From contig NZ_JANZKV010000055.1 in the NCBI RefSeq assembly GCF_025060895.1, forward strand, positions 1 to 59,260: a stretch of 59,260 nt of DNA, written 5' to 3'. Position numbers and translations under genes: made by a program. Shown here piece by piece: positions 20,360 to 32,363 of this stretch; position 1 is the first letter of the stretch; each line of letters opens with the position of its first letter. Origin of the DNA: Stieleria sedimenti. Lineage in GTDB: Bacteria; Planctomycetota; Planctomycetia; Pirellulales; Pirellulaceae. A model generated the notes under the pieces. The model was not told where the DNA came from. It searched no databases and was given only the letters and a program-made list of their open reading frames with translations.

Positions 20360-21076
20360 GCGGCGTGGCATGACCGCGACCGGGGGTCAAAGCCAGTCGC
20401 CGGAGGTGAGCGCAGCGACACCTCCGGGTGCTCTTTGCGCCAACGGCGCCACACCGCAAGGGACATCGATTGTATAAGTGACGGATTTGATCGTAGCGGC
20501 AGGCGCCAAGACTTTTGCAGCGTGGCCCCTCTCTGGCGTTTGCTTACTGCGCAAACGCCGTCTCTCCCAGAGGGAGAGAATCTAAATTGGTTGCCAAAAG
20601 CTATCGTTATACAATCGTTATCCCTTGGGGTTGGCGGCCTGTTGGCGACCGGAACTTGGGGTGCGCGGGCGCGACCCCATGCTTTGATGTGGCACGCCGC
20701 TGGCGTGCGGGCCGCAGGAGCGGTTGCCGCTCGCGAGTCGTTCCCACAACGCGGTATGGCGAGTAATTCGTCAGTAATGCAATCGACGTCCCCTGCAGCG
20801 AGCGGGGGCGCCTGAAGGCTGGACACCAACGTTTGCTGGTGTGCAGGCTTTAGCCGCCCATTTCGCTGCTTCGCAGCGAGCGGGGGCGCCTGAAGGCTGG
20901 ACACCAACGTTTGCTGGTGTGCAGGCGTTAGCCGCCCATTTCGCTGCTTCGCAGCGAGCGGGATGCGCCTGAAGGCTGGACACCAACGGTTGCTCAATCC
21001 CTTGTGGCTTGAGCCCGTGTCGTTCGGATGGGGCGTCTTGATGACGGGATGATGGGTAGTCGCAGAGCTGCCGCTT
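20360..21076. other. Intergenic region between convergent genes, repeat-rich
   Basis: About 717 bases lie between the coiled-coil protein gene and the 3' end of tssH. A 9-bp stem (ccggaggtg, 20400-20408, with cacctccgg, 20419-20427) comes 40 bases after the stop codon and may be a weak terminator. Another 9-bp stem (ggcgtttgc, 20535-20543, with gcaaacgcc, 20551-20559) follows. A 78-bp tandem repeat occupies 20795-20995. No supported gene was found; the short ORFs are products of the repeats. Confidence 0.65.
20795..20995. repeat. 78-bp tandem repeat, about 2.6 copies
   Basis: Units start at 20795, 20873 and 20951 with gcagcgagcggg, continue through ctgaaggctggacaccaacg and end at cgcccatttcgctgcttc. 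The first two are nearly identical; the third is cut short after caacggttgctc. The unit contains caccaacgtttgctggtgtg, itself an inverted repeat. A related string (ctagacaccaacggtt) is seen at 30086-30101, so the unit belongs to a dispersed family. Confidence 0.85.
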
Positions 21077-23926
<2,850 letters not shown>

Positions 23927-23970
23927 GGTTCGGTCAAGCGTCGAAGGTCAGAGAAGAGGACATCTATGTT

Positions 23971-25116
23971 CTAGCGTGTTGGCGCACCGTCGTGGTGAAA
24001 AACCGCGTCGTCGCTGTCGCGCGTGGGCGGTTTGCTGCAAAGCCAAGTGTTCCATCCCAAATGCGGTTTGACCTTGGTCGATTCCCCGGGACCGGTGAAG
24101 GAGGATTCCGAGGGTAATTCACAGACCGGAATTTCGTCGGCCGACAGGATGACTTGCAGGTCAAAATCAAACTCCAACCCGACGTAGCTGCGGATGAATT
24201 GGCAGATCCGCACCAAGGTTTCGCCGGTGGGCATCAAGCTTTCAAATTGTTGCCAGGTCACCGGCCCGATCTGGATTCGGAATTTTGAACTGGGGTCCCA
24301 TGTCCGGTCTCCCATGATCGTATCGACACCCATCCGGCAATGGCCGTCGGCACGCCCCAAACGCGATCGTTCGGCGATCGGCAACACCAGCCATTGGCCG
24401 AACAGTGACAGCACTGCGGCCGGCAATTGCAAGTAATCGGACACCATCGCGCGGAGGGATTCGGCGGTCGGACGATCGACGAATTGGCCGCCGTAATAAA
24501 CACAGGCGTCATCGGCCGATTCCAGGCGATTGCGGACGTGCTTGGTCCCGCGGCCGACGATCGCTAGCAGGGCTTCGCGAACCAAATCATTTTCGGGGCG
24601 TTGGTCGTTGACCGCGTTTTCGAAGCCGGCCGGTAAAAAGTACTTTTCCCACGCCCGATAAAAAAACGACAGCTGGCGATGGGAAAAGATGTCCAAAAAG
24701 TCCCGCATCGCAACGTCTTTGTTGTGCACGCGGTCGATCACCAGTTGGGTGTAATGATTCGGCAAGGCGCCGGCCGGACCGATCAATCCCCAAAACGCAA
24801 TCTCCAATTCCCAAGGCTGATTGTCCGAATCGTCTTCCGCGTCGCTTTTTCTCTGTCTCGGGTGCAGCGACACGATTTCGCTGGGCGAGAAACTCAGCGA
24901 GACCTCCGATCGAAAGCGGACGCCTTCTTCGGAAATGTTGCTGACCGTTCCCAGACGCCCGCGACGCGCATTGGACCCCAGCGCCAGATCGCGATCCAGC
25001 TCCGCCAACGCACCGGAGAGCAGCAACCGAACGGCTTGAAAGAAACTGAATTGATACGGCTCGTCGACGAGCCGCTTGCTTACAGAAACGTCTGTCTTCC
25101 GGATCGCGCCGGCCAT
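23971..25116 (-). CDS. tssG: T6SS baseplate protein TssG
   Basis: TssG is a baseplate wedge component that pairs with two copies of TssF. The 381-residue protein starts MAGAIRKTDVSVSKRL and contains the family opening YQFSFFQAVRLLLS at 22-35, then RFRSEVSLSFSPSEI, the ELEIAFWGLIGPAGALPNHYTQLV block near 105, FLDIFSHRQLSFFYRAWEKY at about 140, and the GRADGHCRMGVDTIMGDRTWDPSSKFRIQIGPV block near 270. These match the VCA0111 family. Its start lies inside the 3' end of tssF (37-bp overlap), so translation is probably coupled. The C-terminal tail past 350 is Ser/Asp-rich and not conserved. Confidence 0.93.
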   Translation of the reverse strand: MAGAIRKTDVSVSKRLVDEPYQFSFFQAVRLLLSGALAELDRDLALGSNARRGRLGTVSNISEEGVRFRSEVSLSFSPSEIVSLHPRQRKSDAEDDSDNQPWELEIAFWGLIGPAGALPNHYTQLVIDRVHNKDVAMRDFLDIFSHRQLSFFYRAWEKYFLPAGFENAVNDQRPENDLVREALLAIVGRGTKHVRNRLESADDACVYYGGQFVDRPTAESLRAMVSDYLQLPAAVLSLFGQWLVLPIAERSRLGRADGHCRMGVDTIMGDRTWDPSSKFRIQIGPVTWQQFESLMPTGETLVRICQFIRSYVGLEFDFDLQVILSADEIPVCELPSESSFTGPGESTKVKPHLGWNTWLCSKPPTRDSDDAVFHHDGAPTR

Positions 25117-26921
25117 CGGGCAACCTCTTGTTCTCGGAGGCTACTTCGCAACGAGGTTCGGGTAAAGGAATTGATGGAAGCGTACAGGGACAGGAATCGT
25201 TCCAGTACCATGCCGAGCAAATAGGCACCGCCGCTGCTCAAACGTTCTTCGTCGATCAAGATGTCCAGGTCCAGACCGCGACACAGCGTTGATCCGCCGG
25301 ACGGGTTTTGACAACGCGCCACGCCGGGTCGGCACTTGACCGAACGAATCGAATCGATCCGTTGCTGTGAGTCTCCCTTGCCGATGAAATCGTACAGTCC
25401 CAGGATTTCTCGCAGTGCCGTGGCCCCTTCGTCGGCGTCGAACAGCGACACGTGGCCGAGCGACAGATGGCTGATCATCCGCCAGTACGTGCCTTTTTCC
25501 AGCGGCGGCCGCAGTGTCACCCGCGGTTGGGTGACGCACTTGGGGGCTTCCAGCGGTCCGCCGTGTACCAGCTGCAACTTCGGGCGGCCGCCGCCAAACT
25601 CCAACCGCTGGGGCAGATTTCGGCTCGTGCAAAGCGCCCGCACGTCGAGCACGGTTCCGTCACTCTGGTCGGGCTGGAAATCCAGATCGACCAATGACAA
25701 ATAGACCTCAGTCGCCAGATCCTTGGCACCGCCGCTTTGCCCCGATCGACGCCGATGCAAATGATAAAATCCCCGCCGCAGCCTCTCCTCGCCGGCGTGC
25801 CGGACCGAATAAAACGGGTGATAAACCTTTTCGTCGCGTTCCGAATCGATCGCCGTCACGCTTGAAAGGCTGTGAACTTCAAACGCCCTGGGCTGGCGGG
25901 CATCGGGAATCACTCGATATTCCGGCATCGTATAGCTGACCCGGATCGGTTCACATCGCTGCTCAAATAGATTGACCATCGGCGTGCAACCGATGCGAAT
26001 CGTTTCCGGTTCGACAAATTGCTCCACCGCACCGACATGGCGTTTCATCAAGACGTACAGGTGCAGCGATCCGCCGAATCCTTTGAGCGATTCCTGTGAA
26101 ATCCCTTTGACGTCGAAGAACATGAATTTCTCGGGCGCCGCGAAGTATTCCGACAACAATCGGTAGCCGCTGAACGTTCGCGGTTGCGAAGGAAAGATGC
26201 ACTCGTCGGCCTCGAACCCGATCGGATGGATTGCAGCGGCCGACAATCGAATCGGTTTCGGATCGGTGGGGGAACGCGCCAGCAAGACTTCGATCGAGTC
26301 GTTATGAATCAATTCGTAAAAGTCCATCGCGGCATGTGAAATCCCGCGGATGAAAAAACGCAGCGACGTCATCTCCATCGTTTCGAAGGTGACGGCTTCA
26401 CGAAAGCTACGTAATTCCACATGCAAGACCGATTCGGCCTTGGGCAACAGCGGCGACGGGGGGCATTGGAAGGGCTGCCCCTTGTATCCCGCCGCGGCGA
26501 CCTTGTAGGGAAACAGCTTGACCGGATAGACGGTTCGATATTGGCAGGCCCCGTCTTCGGTCGACTCGGTTTCCACGCCTTCGCCGGCAGCGATCTTGTA
26601 GCCGCCGACCAATTCCGCCTGTCGCGGATCGAGCGCGAACTCGACCACCGCCGTCGACGGGATCGGGGCGAGATAATGCGGGTAGAGCACGCCCAGCATC
26701 GCGTGCGTGATTTCCGGGAAATCATCGTCCAGCTTCAGTCGGGTGCGGGCCGACAGCAGCGCAAAAGATTCGATGATCCGCGACACGTGCGGATCTTCGC
26801 TCAGGTCATCGCCCAACCGCAGCCGCGCGGCGATCTTGGGATGCTCCTGGGCAAACTCCGAACCGAAGCGGCGCAGGTATTGAAGTTCCTGGTTGTAGTA
26901 GGGCAGCAATCGATCCGTCAT
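25080..26921 (-). CDS. tssF: T6SS baseplate protein TssF
   Basis: TssF forms the main part of the baseplate wedge with TssG. The 613-residue protein opens MTDRLLPYYNQELQYLRRFGSEFAQEHPKIAARL, the classic VCA0110-family N-terminus, with DPHVSRIIESFALLSARTRLKLDDDFPEIT at 42-71 and LLGVLYPHYLAPIPSTAVVEF-type sequence after it. The conserved C-terminal part includes LSLGHVSLFDADEGATALREILGLYDF near 490 and GGAYLLGMVLERFLSLYASINSFTR near 565. Length is normal for the family. The start ATG overlaps the tssE stop by 4 bases, and the 3' end overlaps tssG, giving a tightly coupled tssE-F-G block. Confidence 0.95.
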   Translation of the reverse strand: MTDRLLPYYNQELQYLRRFGSEFAQEHPKIAARLRLGDDLSEDPHVSRIIESFALLSARTRLKLDDDFPEITHAMLGVLYPHYLAPIPSTAVVEFALDPRQAELVGGYKIAAGEGVETESTEDGACQYRTVYPVKLFPYKVAAAGYKGQPFQCPPSPLLPKAESVLHVELRSFREAVTFETMEMTSLRFFIRGISHAAMDFYELIHNDSIEVLLARSPTDPKPIRLSAAAIHPIGFEADECIFPSQPRTFSGYRLLSEYFAAPEKFMFFDVKGISQESLKGFGGSLHLYVLMKRHVGAVEQFVEPETIRIGCTPMVNLFEQRCEPIRVSYTMPEYRVIPDARQPRAFEVHSLSSVTAIDSERDEKVYHPFYSVRHAGEERLRRGFYHLHRRRSGQSGGAKDLATEVYLSLVDLDFQPDQSDGTVLDVRALCTSRNLPQRLEFGGGRPKLQLVHGGPLEAPKCVTQPRVTLRPPLEKGTYWRMISHLSLGHVSLFDADEGATALREILGLYDFIGKGDSQQRIDSIRSVKCRPGVARCQNPSGGSTLCRGLDLDILIDEERLSSGGAYLLGMVLERFLSLYASINSFTRTSLRSSLREQEVARWPARSGRQTFL

Positions 26922-27412
26922 CGGCGAACTCCACGCACTAAAAAGTCTCCGCTGGTCGCGTCCAACTTGCTGTCGTAAATCACCGGTTCGGGAGCGGGGT
27001 CGACCTTCAACATTCCGTCGATGCGAAAGCGGAGTGCCCGATCGGTCGGATCGCTGGTGTCGGCGAGTCGGACGTGGACGTTGATCAATCGCGGCTCAAA
27101 GGCTTCGATCGAACGCAACATCATCCGGCGCAGCATTTCCTGTTGTTCGCGAGAGCCTGTGTTGATCCCCACGCAATCGGGGATGCCATAGGCAAATAAC
27201 GAGCGGTCCAATTCTTTCAGATCGTCGGGCCAACTGGTGGCGCGACAGCGGGTGTTGAGTAGTGCTTGCAGGTCGCGTCCCACGCTTTCTTTCATCTGCT
27301 GTAACACCTGGGTCCGGTTCAACGGTGCTTCGGTCCGATTGTGCGGTTCCAAGTCGATCAGCCGATCGAGCACGCTGGGGATCAGTGGGCGGTCGTTGGG
27401 AACGCGAGACAT
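26918..27412 (-). CDS. tssE: T6SS baseplate protein TssE (gp25-like)
   Basis: TssE resembles the phage T4 gp25 protein that starts sheath polymerisation at the baseplate. The 164-residue product has the family blocks PLIPSVLDRLIDLEP at 9-23, LLNTRCRATSWPDDLKELDRSLFAYGIPD around 56-84, and the gp25 motif region IEAFEPRLINVHVRLADT at about 105-122 containing the conserved EPRL. The start codon follows the tagJ stop codon with no spacing (TAA then ATG), and its stop overlaps the tssF start. The C-terminal tail (about 140-164) is longer than the gp25 core and ends FLVRGVRR. Confidence 0.93.
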   Translation of the reverse strand: MSRVPNDRPLIPSVLDRLIDLEPHNRTEAPLNRTQVLQQMKESVGRDLQALLNTRCRATSWPDDLKELDRSLFAYGIPDCVGINTGSREQQEMLRRMMLRSIEAFEPRLINVHVRLADTSDPTDRALRFRIDGMLKVDPAPEPVIYDSKLDATSGDFLVRGVRR

Positions 27413-28219
27413 TTACTCACCACGCCGGATCGTTTGCAGTTCCATGATCGGCAAGTCTTGGTCGCCCGCGAGCAGCATTTTTTGGCCGCGGCCGCGAACG
27501 ATTCCCTGGCCCGAATCGGCCCAGTCGGTGCCGCGTCCGAGTTGCAGATTGGCGTCGGTCGGGCCGTCTTCTTCCGGCTCCAAATAGATTGCCGGCAGGT
27601 ACACTTCGCCGTCCGGTCCCGACTCGATCGACAGGGACGCTTGCCGCCAGAGCAGGTCAAAGGGACGCTTGGGCGGATGGATTTCCATCTCCAGGATCTG
27701 GTTCCAGTCGACCCAGAAATACTTTCCGGTCGTCGTGTGCACTTCCAAGACCGGCGACAGCAGGTCGTCCAAGTCGCGGATCTCGTCGACCTCGTTGCCG
27801 TTGACCTCAATCGGCTGATTCAGGTTGGCGATTTCCGCCATTGGTTGCAGGGCCGCCGCGGCGGCGGAGACGTCGCCGGAACGATACAGCGTCAATGCCT
27901 GAAGGTGTGCTTTGAGTTTGTCAGACGGCTCACCCAAAAACTCCGGCACCCGGCCTTTGAAGAAACATTCTCGCCGGGCCAATTCCGCTCGCACCAATTG
28001 TCGCAACAACGCCGCACCGATGGCCGCTTGCGGGTCTTGATTGGTGACGGTGTCGAGTTGTTTGTCGGCACGCTCAAAGTTGCCGGCGATGCAGGAGAGT
28101 TCGGCGAGTTGAAACCGCAATCCGACGTCGGCCGGCTTGGCTTTGACCATCGCCAGGGAGGCGTCCACCGCTTCGTCCAGCCGCCCCGCTTCGTACAGCT
28201 CCATCGGAGTGTTTGTCAT
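27413..28219 (-). CDS. tagJ: T6SS accessory protein TagJ/ImpE
   Basis: This protein belongs to the ImpE/SciE family found in a subset of T6SS operons, where it binds the sheath protein TssB in the systems studied. The 268-residue product begins MELYEAGRLDEAVDASLAMVKAKPADVGLRFQLAELSCIAGNFERADKQLD, a TPR-like helical repeat region spanning about 6-120. The C-terminal half has the ImpE pattern, with LLSPVLEVHTTTGKYFWVDWNQILEMEIHPPKRPFDLLWRQASLSIE at about 155-200 and the closing GRGQKMLLAGDQDLPIMELQTIR. It lies between the second tssC-like gene and tssE. The gap upstream is 70 bases; downstream it abuts tssE. ImpE presence helps place the system in the TagJ-containing T6SS branch. Confidence 0.92.
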   Translation of the reverse strand: MTNTPMELYEAGRLDEAVDASLAMVKAKPADVGLRFQLAELSCIAGNFERADKQLDTVTNQDPQAAIGAALLRQLVRAELARRECFFKGRVPEFLGEPSDKLKAHLQALTLYRSGDVSAAAAALQPMAEIANLNQPIEVNGNEVDEIRDLDDLLSPVLEVHTTTGKYFWVDWNQILEMEIHPPKRPFDLLWRQASLSIESGPDGEVYLPAIYLEPEEDGPTDANLQLGRGTDWADSGQGIVRGRGQKMLLAGDQDLPIMELQTIRRGE

Positions 28220-28289
28220 CGTTGAATGCCTCGGTTAGACGGTGGAACGCGAGTTGGAGTGATTGAAAATGATTGGCATCCGCCGGATC

Positions 28290-29870
28290 TTACGAGCGTC
28301 CGATCCGGGTCTGCAGGCGAACGCTTCCGACCATTTCGTCGAGTTCGTAGTGCGGCGCCAACCGCATGATACAGTAAAACGATCCCGGCTTACCGGGGTC
28401 GGGTTGGACGGTGATGCTGGCTTCGCGAAGTGGTTTGCGGCTTTTCACGTCGGCGCTGGCTTCCCGGTCGGCAGTGACGTACTCGATGATCCAGTCGTGC
28501 AGCAAGCGTTGCAATTCTTCGGCCGTGGTAAACGAGCCCATTTTGGTTCTGCCGATCACTTTGATGTAGTGGGCGAACCGGGAGACCGTCAACATGTAAG
28601 GCAGCATCGCGCTGATTTTTGCGTTGGTGTTGGCGTCGGCGGTGTCGTACTTCTTGGGACGTTGTAGCGATTGGCCGCTGGCGAACACCGCCATCGGCGT
28701 GTCTTTGCAATCGCAAATCGGCAGCAGCCCCAAATCGCTGAGTTGTCGTTCCAGCGAATCGGTGACCGCGATTTCGGTCATCGGTCGCGGGACCACACCG
28801 GGAGCGTCGGTGGGAAAACTCAGCGCGGGCAGATCGGAGACCAGTCCGCCGCCCTCGACGTCCTGGCGCAGCCCGCGGATGTCTGCCAGCCAACCGCTGG
28901 TCGCAAACGAACGCATCAACACCGCGGCGTAGGCATAGCCGGGGTTGCCCCACAAGTAGTTCTTTCCGTCGGGGCTGAAAACGTCTTCGCGGAATACAAA
29001 TCGATCGATCCGGCTGCCGTCGTCTTCGTATGGCCCACGCATCAGGATTCGCGGCAGCACGACGCCGACGAATCGGGCGTCTTCATCGTCACGCAGCGCG
29101 TTCCATTTCAAGTAATCCGTTCGCGATAGACGGGCTTCATGGTCGCGCGTCACCTGCAACTCCGAGAAACTCTCCAGATCCAGCAGCTCTGGACTGGCCG
29201 CCAACAGCACCGGGCAGAACGAGCTGGCCGCCACGCCCGACAAGGCTCTCAGGATCGACAGGTCATCGGTCGGGTGTTCTGCCGACACGCGGGGATGGAT
29301 GTCATAGTCTCCGATCAACACGCCGAACGGTTCCCCGCCGGGCATCCCCAGTTCTTCCTCGTAGACCTTTTTGAACAGCGCACTCTGATCGAATTCGACG
29401 TTGCGTTCAAAGTCCTTTTCGAGTTCTTTCCAACGCGCCGACAACACGCGGACCTTGATCATCGGATCGCTTTCGATGTCCGCTCTCCGGACCAGAAACG
29501 CCAACCCGCGCCAAGAGGATTCCAAACGCTGGAACTTGGGATGATGCAAGATCGCGTTGATCTGGTCGTTGAGCAACCGGTCGATCTCGGCGATGTCGGC
29601 GGCCAAGCGGGCGAGCACCGACTCCTTGTTCCGCAGCCGCCGATCTTGGCTCCAGCTCTTGCCGAACCAACATTCCAGCGACTCTTCGACATCGTTTGCG
29701 GCCAGGAACTTGGCCAGGGGCGCCGAAGACGAGGGACCCGATGGCGACGTCGGCGCCGCACGGCCGTCGTGGTTGTCCGCAGCGACAGCCGACAGCACTC
29801 GCTGAAGCAGAGACTCGGCAAGTACTTCGGTGTGATACGATCCATCGGAGCGGAACTCGGCAGGCGACAT
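28290..29870 (-). CDS. Second TssC-like sheath protein
   Basis: This 526-residue paralogue of the large sheath subunit lies directly after tssC. It shares with tssC the order RLESSWRGLAFLVRR, VEFDQSALFKKVYEEELGMPGGEPFGVLIGDYDIHP, LSGVAASSFCPVLLAASPELLDL, RDDEDARFVGVVLPRILMRGPY, and the C-terminal VSRFAHYIKVIGRTKMGSFTTAEELQRLLHDWI. Its first 75 residues (Ser/Pro/Ala-rich, SPSGPSSSAPLAKFL) are absent from tssC. Tandem tssC-like genes of this kind are annotated as ImpD next to ImpC in TagJ-type clusters. It may cap or modify the sheath. It begins at an ATG at 29870, 258 bases after the tssC stop, with a mobile repeat in that gap. Confidence 0.9.
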   Translation of the reverse strand: MSPAEFRSDGSYHTEVLAESLLQRVLSAVAADNHDGRAAPTSPSGPSSSAPLAKFLAANDVEESLECWFGKSWSQDRRLRNKESVLARLAADIAEIDRLLNDQINAILHHPKFQRLESSWRGLAFLVRRADIESDPMIKVRVLSARWKELEKDFERNVEFDQSALFKKVYEEELGMPGGEPFGVLIGDYDIHPRVSAEHPTDDLSILRALSGVAASSFCPVLLAASPELLDLESFSELQVTRDHEARLSRTDYLKWNALRDDEDARFVGVVLPRILMRGPYEDDGSRIDRFVFREDVFSPDGKNYLWGNPGYAYAAVLMRSFATSGWLADIRGLRQDVEGGGLVSDLPALSFPTDAPGVVPRPMTEIAVTDSLERQLSDLGLLPICDCKDTPMAVFASGQSLQRPKKYDTADANTNAKISAMLPYMLTVSRFAHYIKVIGRTKMGSFTTAEELQRLLHDWIIEYVTADREASADVKSRKPLREASITVQPDPGKPGSFYCIMRLAPHYELDEMVGSVRLQTRIGRS

Positions 29871-29929
29871 CGTGGCTTGCTCTTGGCAATGGTTGGCGTG
29901 CAGCCTTCAGGCATTCCAGGGTGCAGAGG

Positions 29930-30061
29930 CAACGCTGTGAAGCATTATTTAGCGGTAGGGCGCGAGCCCTCCGGTGTTTCGGGAACGATGAGGAACCGGA
30001 GGGCTTGCGCCCTGCCGCTCACTTCTCGTAAAACGCAGGGAATAAATGCTTCACAGCGTTG
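29930..30061. mobile_element. 132-bp MITE-like element with 9-bp target duplication
   Basis: The ends are perfect inverted repeats, caacgctgtgaagcatt (29930-29946) and its complement (30045-30061). A second inverted pair forms the core hairpin (29951-30019). The element is flanked on both sides by gtgcagagg (29921-29929 and 30062-30070), which is the signature of a target site duplication. It has no room for a transposase, so it must have been moved in trans. It lies between tssC and the second tssC-like gene and leaves both reading frames intact. A further copy starts at 59178. Confidence 0.9.
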
Positions 30062-30147
30062 GTGCAGAGGGATCGGCTAAAGCCTAGACACCAACGGTTT
30101 CTGCCCGCGCCATCGGCGGCGGGCACTTCGATAACTCTGGTTCCGGG

Positions 30148-31647
30148 TCAGCCAAGCTTGGGGATGCTGGCGACCATTCGCATGCTGGTCGTCAACTCTT
30201 CCATTTGCAGCCAGGGTCTCATCCACGCGACGGCGTTGTAGGAGCCCGGTTTGCCCGGGATCTCCTTGACCTCGACGCGTGCTTCGGCCAGCGGATAACG
30301 GGCACGCACGTCCGACGGCGGATTGGGGTCGCTGGTCACGTAGTTGTGGATCCAGCGATCGAGCCACGCTTCGCAATCGCTCGCTTCCATGAAGGAACCG
30401 ATCTTGTCGCGTCCGAGGACCTTCAAGTAGTGCGAAAAGCGGCTGGTGGCCATGATGTACGGCAACCGTGCGCTGATCGCCGCGTTGGCGGTCGCTTCGG
30501 GGCGATCGTAGAGTTTGGGTTTTTGGGTCGTTTGGGCGCCAAAGAAGACCGAGTAGTCGGTGTTCTTGAAGTGGCACAGGGGCAGGAACCCGAGATCGCT
30601 GAGTTCTTTTTCACGGCGATCGGTGATGGCGATTTCGGTCGGGCATTTCAAGTCCATGTCGCCGTCATCGGCTTTGAAGATATACGAGGGCAGCCCTTCG
30701 ACCTTGCCGCCGTTTTCGACACCGCGAATCGTGGTGCAGAAACCGGTCTTGGCGAACGCGTCGGTCAATTTCGTGCCCATCACGTAGGCCGTGTTCATCC
30801 AGCAGAATTCATTGTGCGCGACGTGGATGGACTCGCCTTTTCTCCCCACCGGGACTTCTTCGTAGGCGAATTCGTCGATGGTCTTGGTGTTCGCGCCGTA
30901 GGGCAAACGGGCCAGCGTTCGCGGCATCGTCAACACACAGAACCGGCTGTCTTCGCTCTCGCGGAAGCTTTTCCACTTGGTGTATTCGGCCGAATCAAAG
31001 ATCCGGGCCAAGTCGCGTGGTTTGGACAGTTCGGTCCACTCGTCAAAGCCGAACAGTTGCGGCGCGGTGGCGGAGATGAAGGGACAGAAAGCCGAGGCGG
31101 CGACACCGCTGACGCTGGTCAGCAGATCGATGTCTTCGGGGTGGTTGGTGAACTCGTAATCGCCGATCAGCGCTCCGTAGGGTGCGCCACCGGGAGTGCC
31201 GAATTCGTCCTCGTAGAGTTTTTTGAACAACTGGCTTTGGTCGAACTCGACGGCCCGGTCCATGTCCTTGAACAACTCGCGTTTGCCACAGTTGAGCACA
31301 CGGATTTTCAAAGAGTCACCGGTCTCGCTGTTTTGGACCAAGTGATGCAGTCCGCGCCACGAGCCTTCCAGTTTTTGGAATTTCTCGTGATGCATGATCG
31401 CAGCGAGCTGGGTGCTCATTTTGGCATCGATGCCGGCGATGGCGGCATTGATCGATCGCATGACATCCTTGTCAAACGTCACGGTCCCCTTCAGGGCTTC
31501 TTCGGTCAGCGTTTTGATCAGCTCTTCGGCACGAGAGCGTTCGGTCTTTTTGGTCGCCGCGATCGCGGTTTCGAGCAGACTGGCACTTTCTTCGGTCTCG
31601 GTCGTTGACTGCTGTTCAGCTTGGCCTTCGGTCTCACCGGTACTCAT
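30148..31647 (-). CDS. tssC: T6SS contractile sheath large subunit TssC (VipB)
   Basis: TssC pairs with TssB to build the contractile sheath around the Hcp tube. I place the start at the ATG at 31647 ([13 protein letters not shown]), preceded by a GAGGAG ribosome binding site, rather than the GTG six codons upstream. The 499-residue protein carries family blocks [100 protein letters not shown] and [36 protein letters not shown]. It follows tssB by 66 bases. The length is normal for the family, and the sheath residues look intact. Confidence 0.95.
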   Translation of the reverse strand: MSTGETEGQAEQQSTTETEESASLLETAIAATKKTERSRAEELIKTLTEEALKGTVTFDKDVMRSINAAIAGIDAKMSTQLAAIMHHEKFQKLEGSWRGLHHLVQNSETGDSLKIRVLNCGKRELFKDMDRAVEFDQSQLFKKLYEDEFGTPGGAPYGALIGDYEFTNHPEDIDLLTSVSGVAASAFCPFISATAPQLFGFDEWTELSKPRDLARIFDSAEYTKWKSFRESEDSRFCVLTMPRTLARLPYGANTKTIDEFAYEEVPVGRKGESIHVAHNEFCWMNTAYVMGTKLTDAFAKTGFCTTIRGVENGGKVEGLPSYIFKADDGDMDLKCPTEIAITDRREKELSDLGFLPLCHFKNTDYSVFFGAQTTQKPKLYDRPEATANAAISARLPYIMATSRFSHYLKVLGRDKIGSFMEASDCEAWLDRWIHNYVTSDPNPPSDVRARYPLAEARVEVKEIPGKPGSYNAVAWMRPWLQMEELTTSMRMVASIPKLG

Positions 31648-31713
31648 GGCAAGTTGACTCCTCACATCGGGGGATTGATTCAGAATAGTTTGAAGGACGA
31701 ATGGGGGCGGTGG

Positions 31714-32232
31714 TTATTCCGCTGCCGATTCGTCGTTGTCCATGCCAAGCTCTCCGGAAAGCTGCTTGAGCTGGTCGCTGTTTTTGAGCACTTGTTCCAG
31801 CACGTTTTCCAGATCGTCGCTACGATCGATTTTGGTGGCCAGATCACGTAGCTTGTTTCGCGTGGCCATCAGCTTCTTCAGCGGATCGACCTTGTCGACG
31901 ATGTTCGCCGGTTCAAAGTCGTCCATCGAATTGAAGTCCAGGTTGACCGACATTTCGCTGCCGTCACCGGCCAGCGTATTTTCGACACGCATGTTCAATC
32001 CCGGTGTCATGCGTTGCAGCACATCATTGAAGTTGTCGCGGTCGATTTGGATGAACTTTCGATCCTTCAACGGTTTCAACTTGCTCGTCGGATCCCCCGA
32101 GAAATCGCCCATCACGCCGACCACAAAAGGCAGCTCTTTGACGACCTGTGCCCCTTCGGTTTCCACCTCATAGGTGATGTGAACGCGAGGCTTTCGGACA
32201 CGGTTCAACTTTTGTTGTTGGCTTTCGGCCAT
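31714..32232 (-). CDS. tssB: T6SS contractile sheath small subunit TssB (VipA)
   Basis: TssB is the small sheath subunit and the contact for ClpV and TagJ. The start at 32232 ([25 protein letters not shown]) is chosen because a GGAG ribosome binding site lies 11 bases upstream; the upstream ATG at 32286 adds 18 residues without similarity. The 172-residue protein shows [40 protein letters not shown], with the conserved GDFSG, and [27 protein letters not shown] near 100-126, which is diagnostic of the ImpB/VipA family. It lies 132 bases after tssA and just before tssC. Confidence 0.95.
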   Translation of the reverse strand: MAESQQQKLNRVRKPRVHITYEVETEGAQVVKELPFVVGVMGDFSGDPTSKLKPLKDRKFIQIDRDNFNDVLQRMTPGLNMRVENTLAGDGSEMSVNLDFNSMDDFEPANIVDKVDPLKKLMATRNKLRDLATKIDRSDDLENVLEQVLKNSDQLKQLSGELGMDNDESAAE

Positions 32233-32363
32233 CTCATTATCTCCAGACGCGCGATTTGCGAGCTCGAACACGAGCCCCTGTACCATTCGGTTTTAAGTCA
32301 CCGGTCCCCCCCAGGCAAGCTTTGCGAGGCCGCCGAGCGACAAGAAACCAGTGAAAATGTGTC

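Noticed and set aside
20795-20995. CRISPR array
   Set aside because: The 78-bp units are directly adjacent without unique spacers, and no cas genes are present.
28290-29870. Treating the second tssC-like gene as a pseudogene
   Set aside because: The frame is intact over 526 codons with all sheath blocks, and the mobile repeat lies outside it.
30205-31608. A 467-codon plus-strand frame opposite tssC
   Set aside because: It is the shadow of tssC, with no domain or ribosome binding site.
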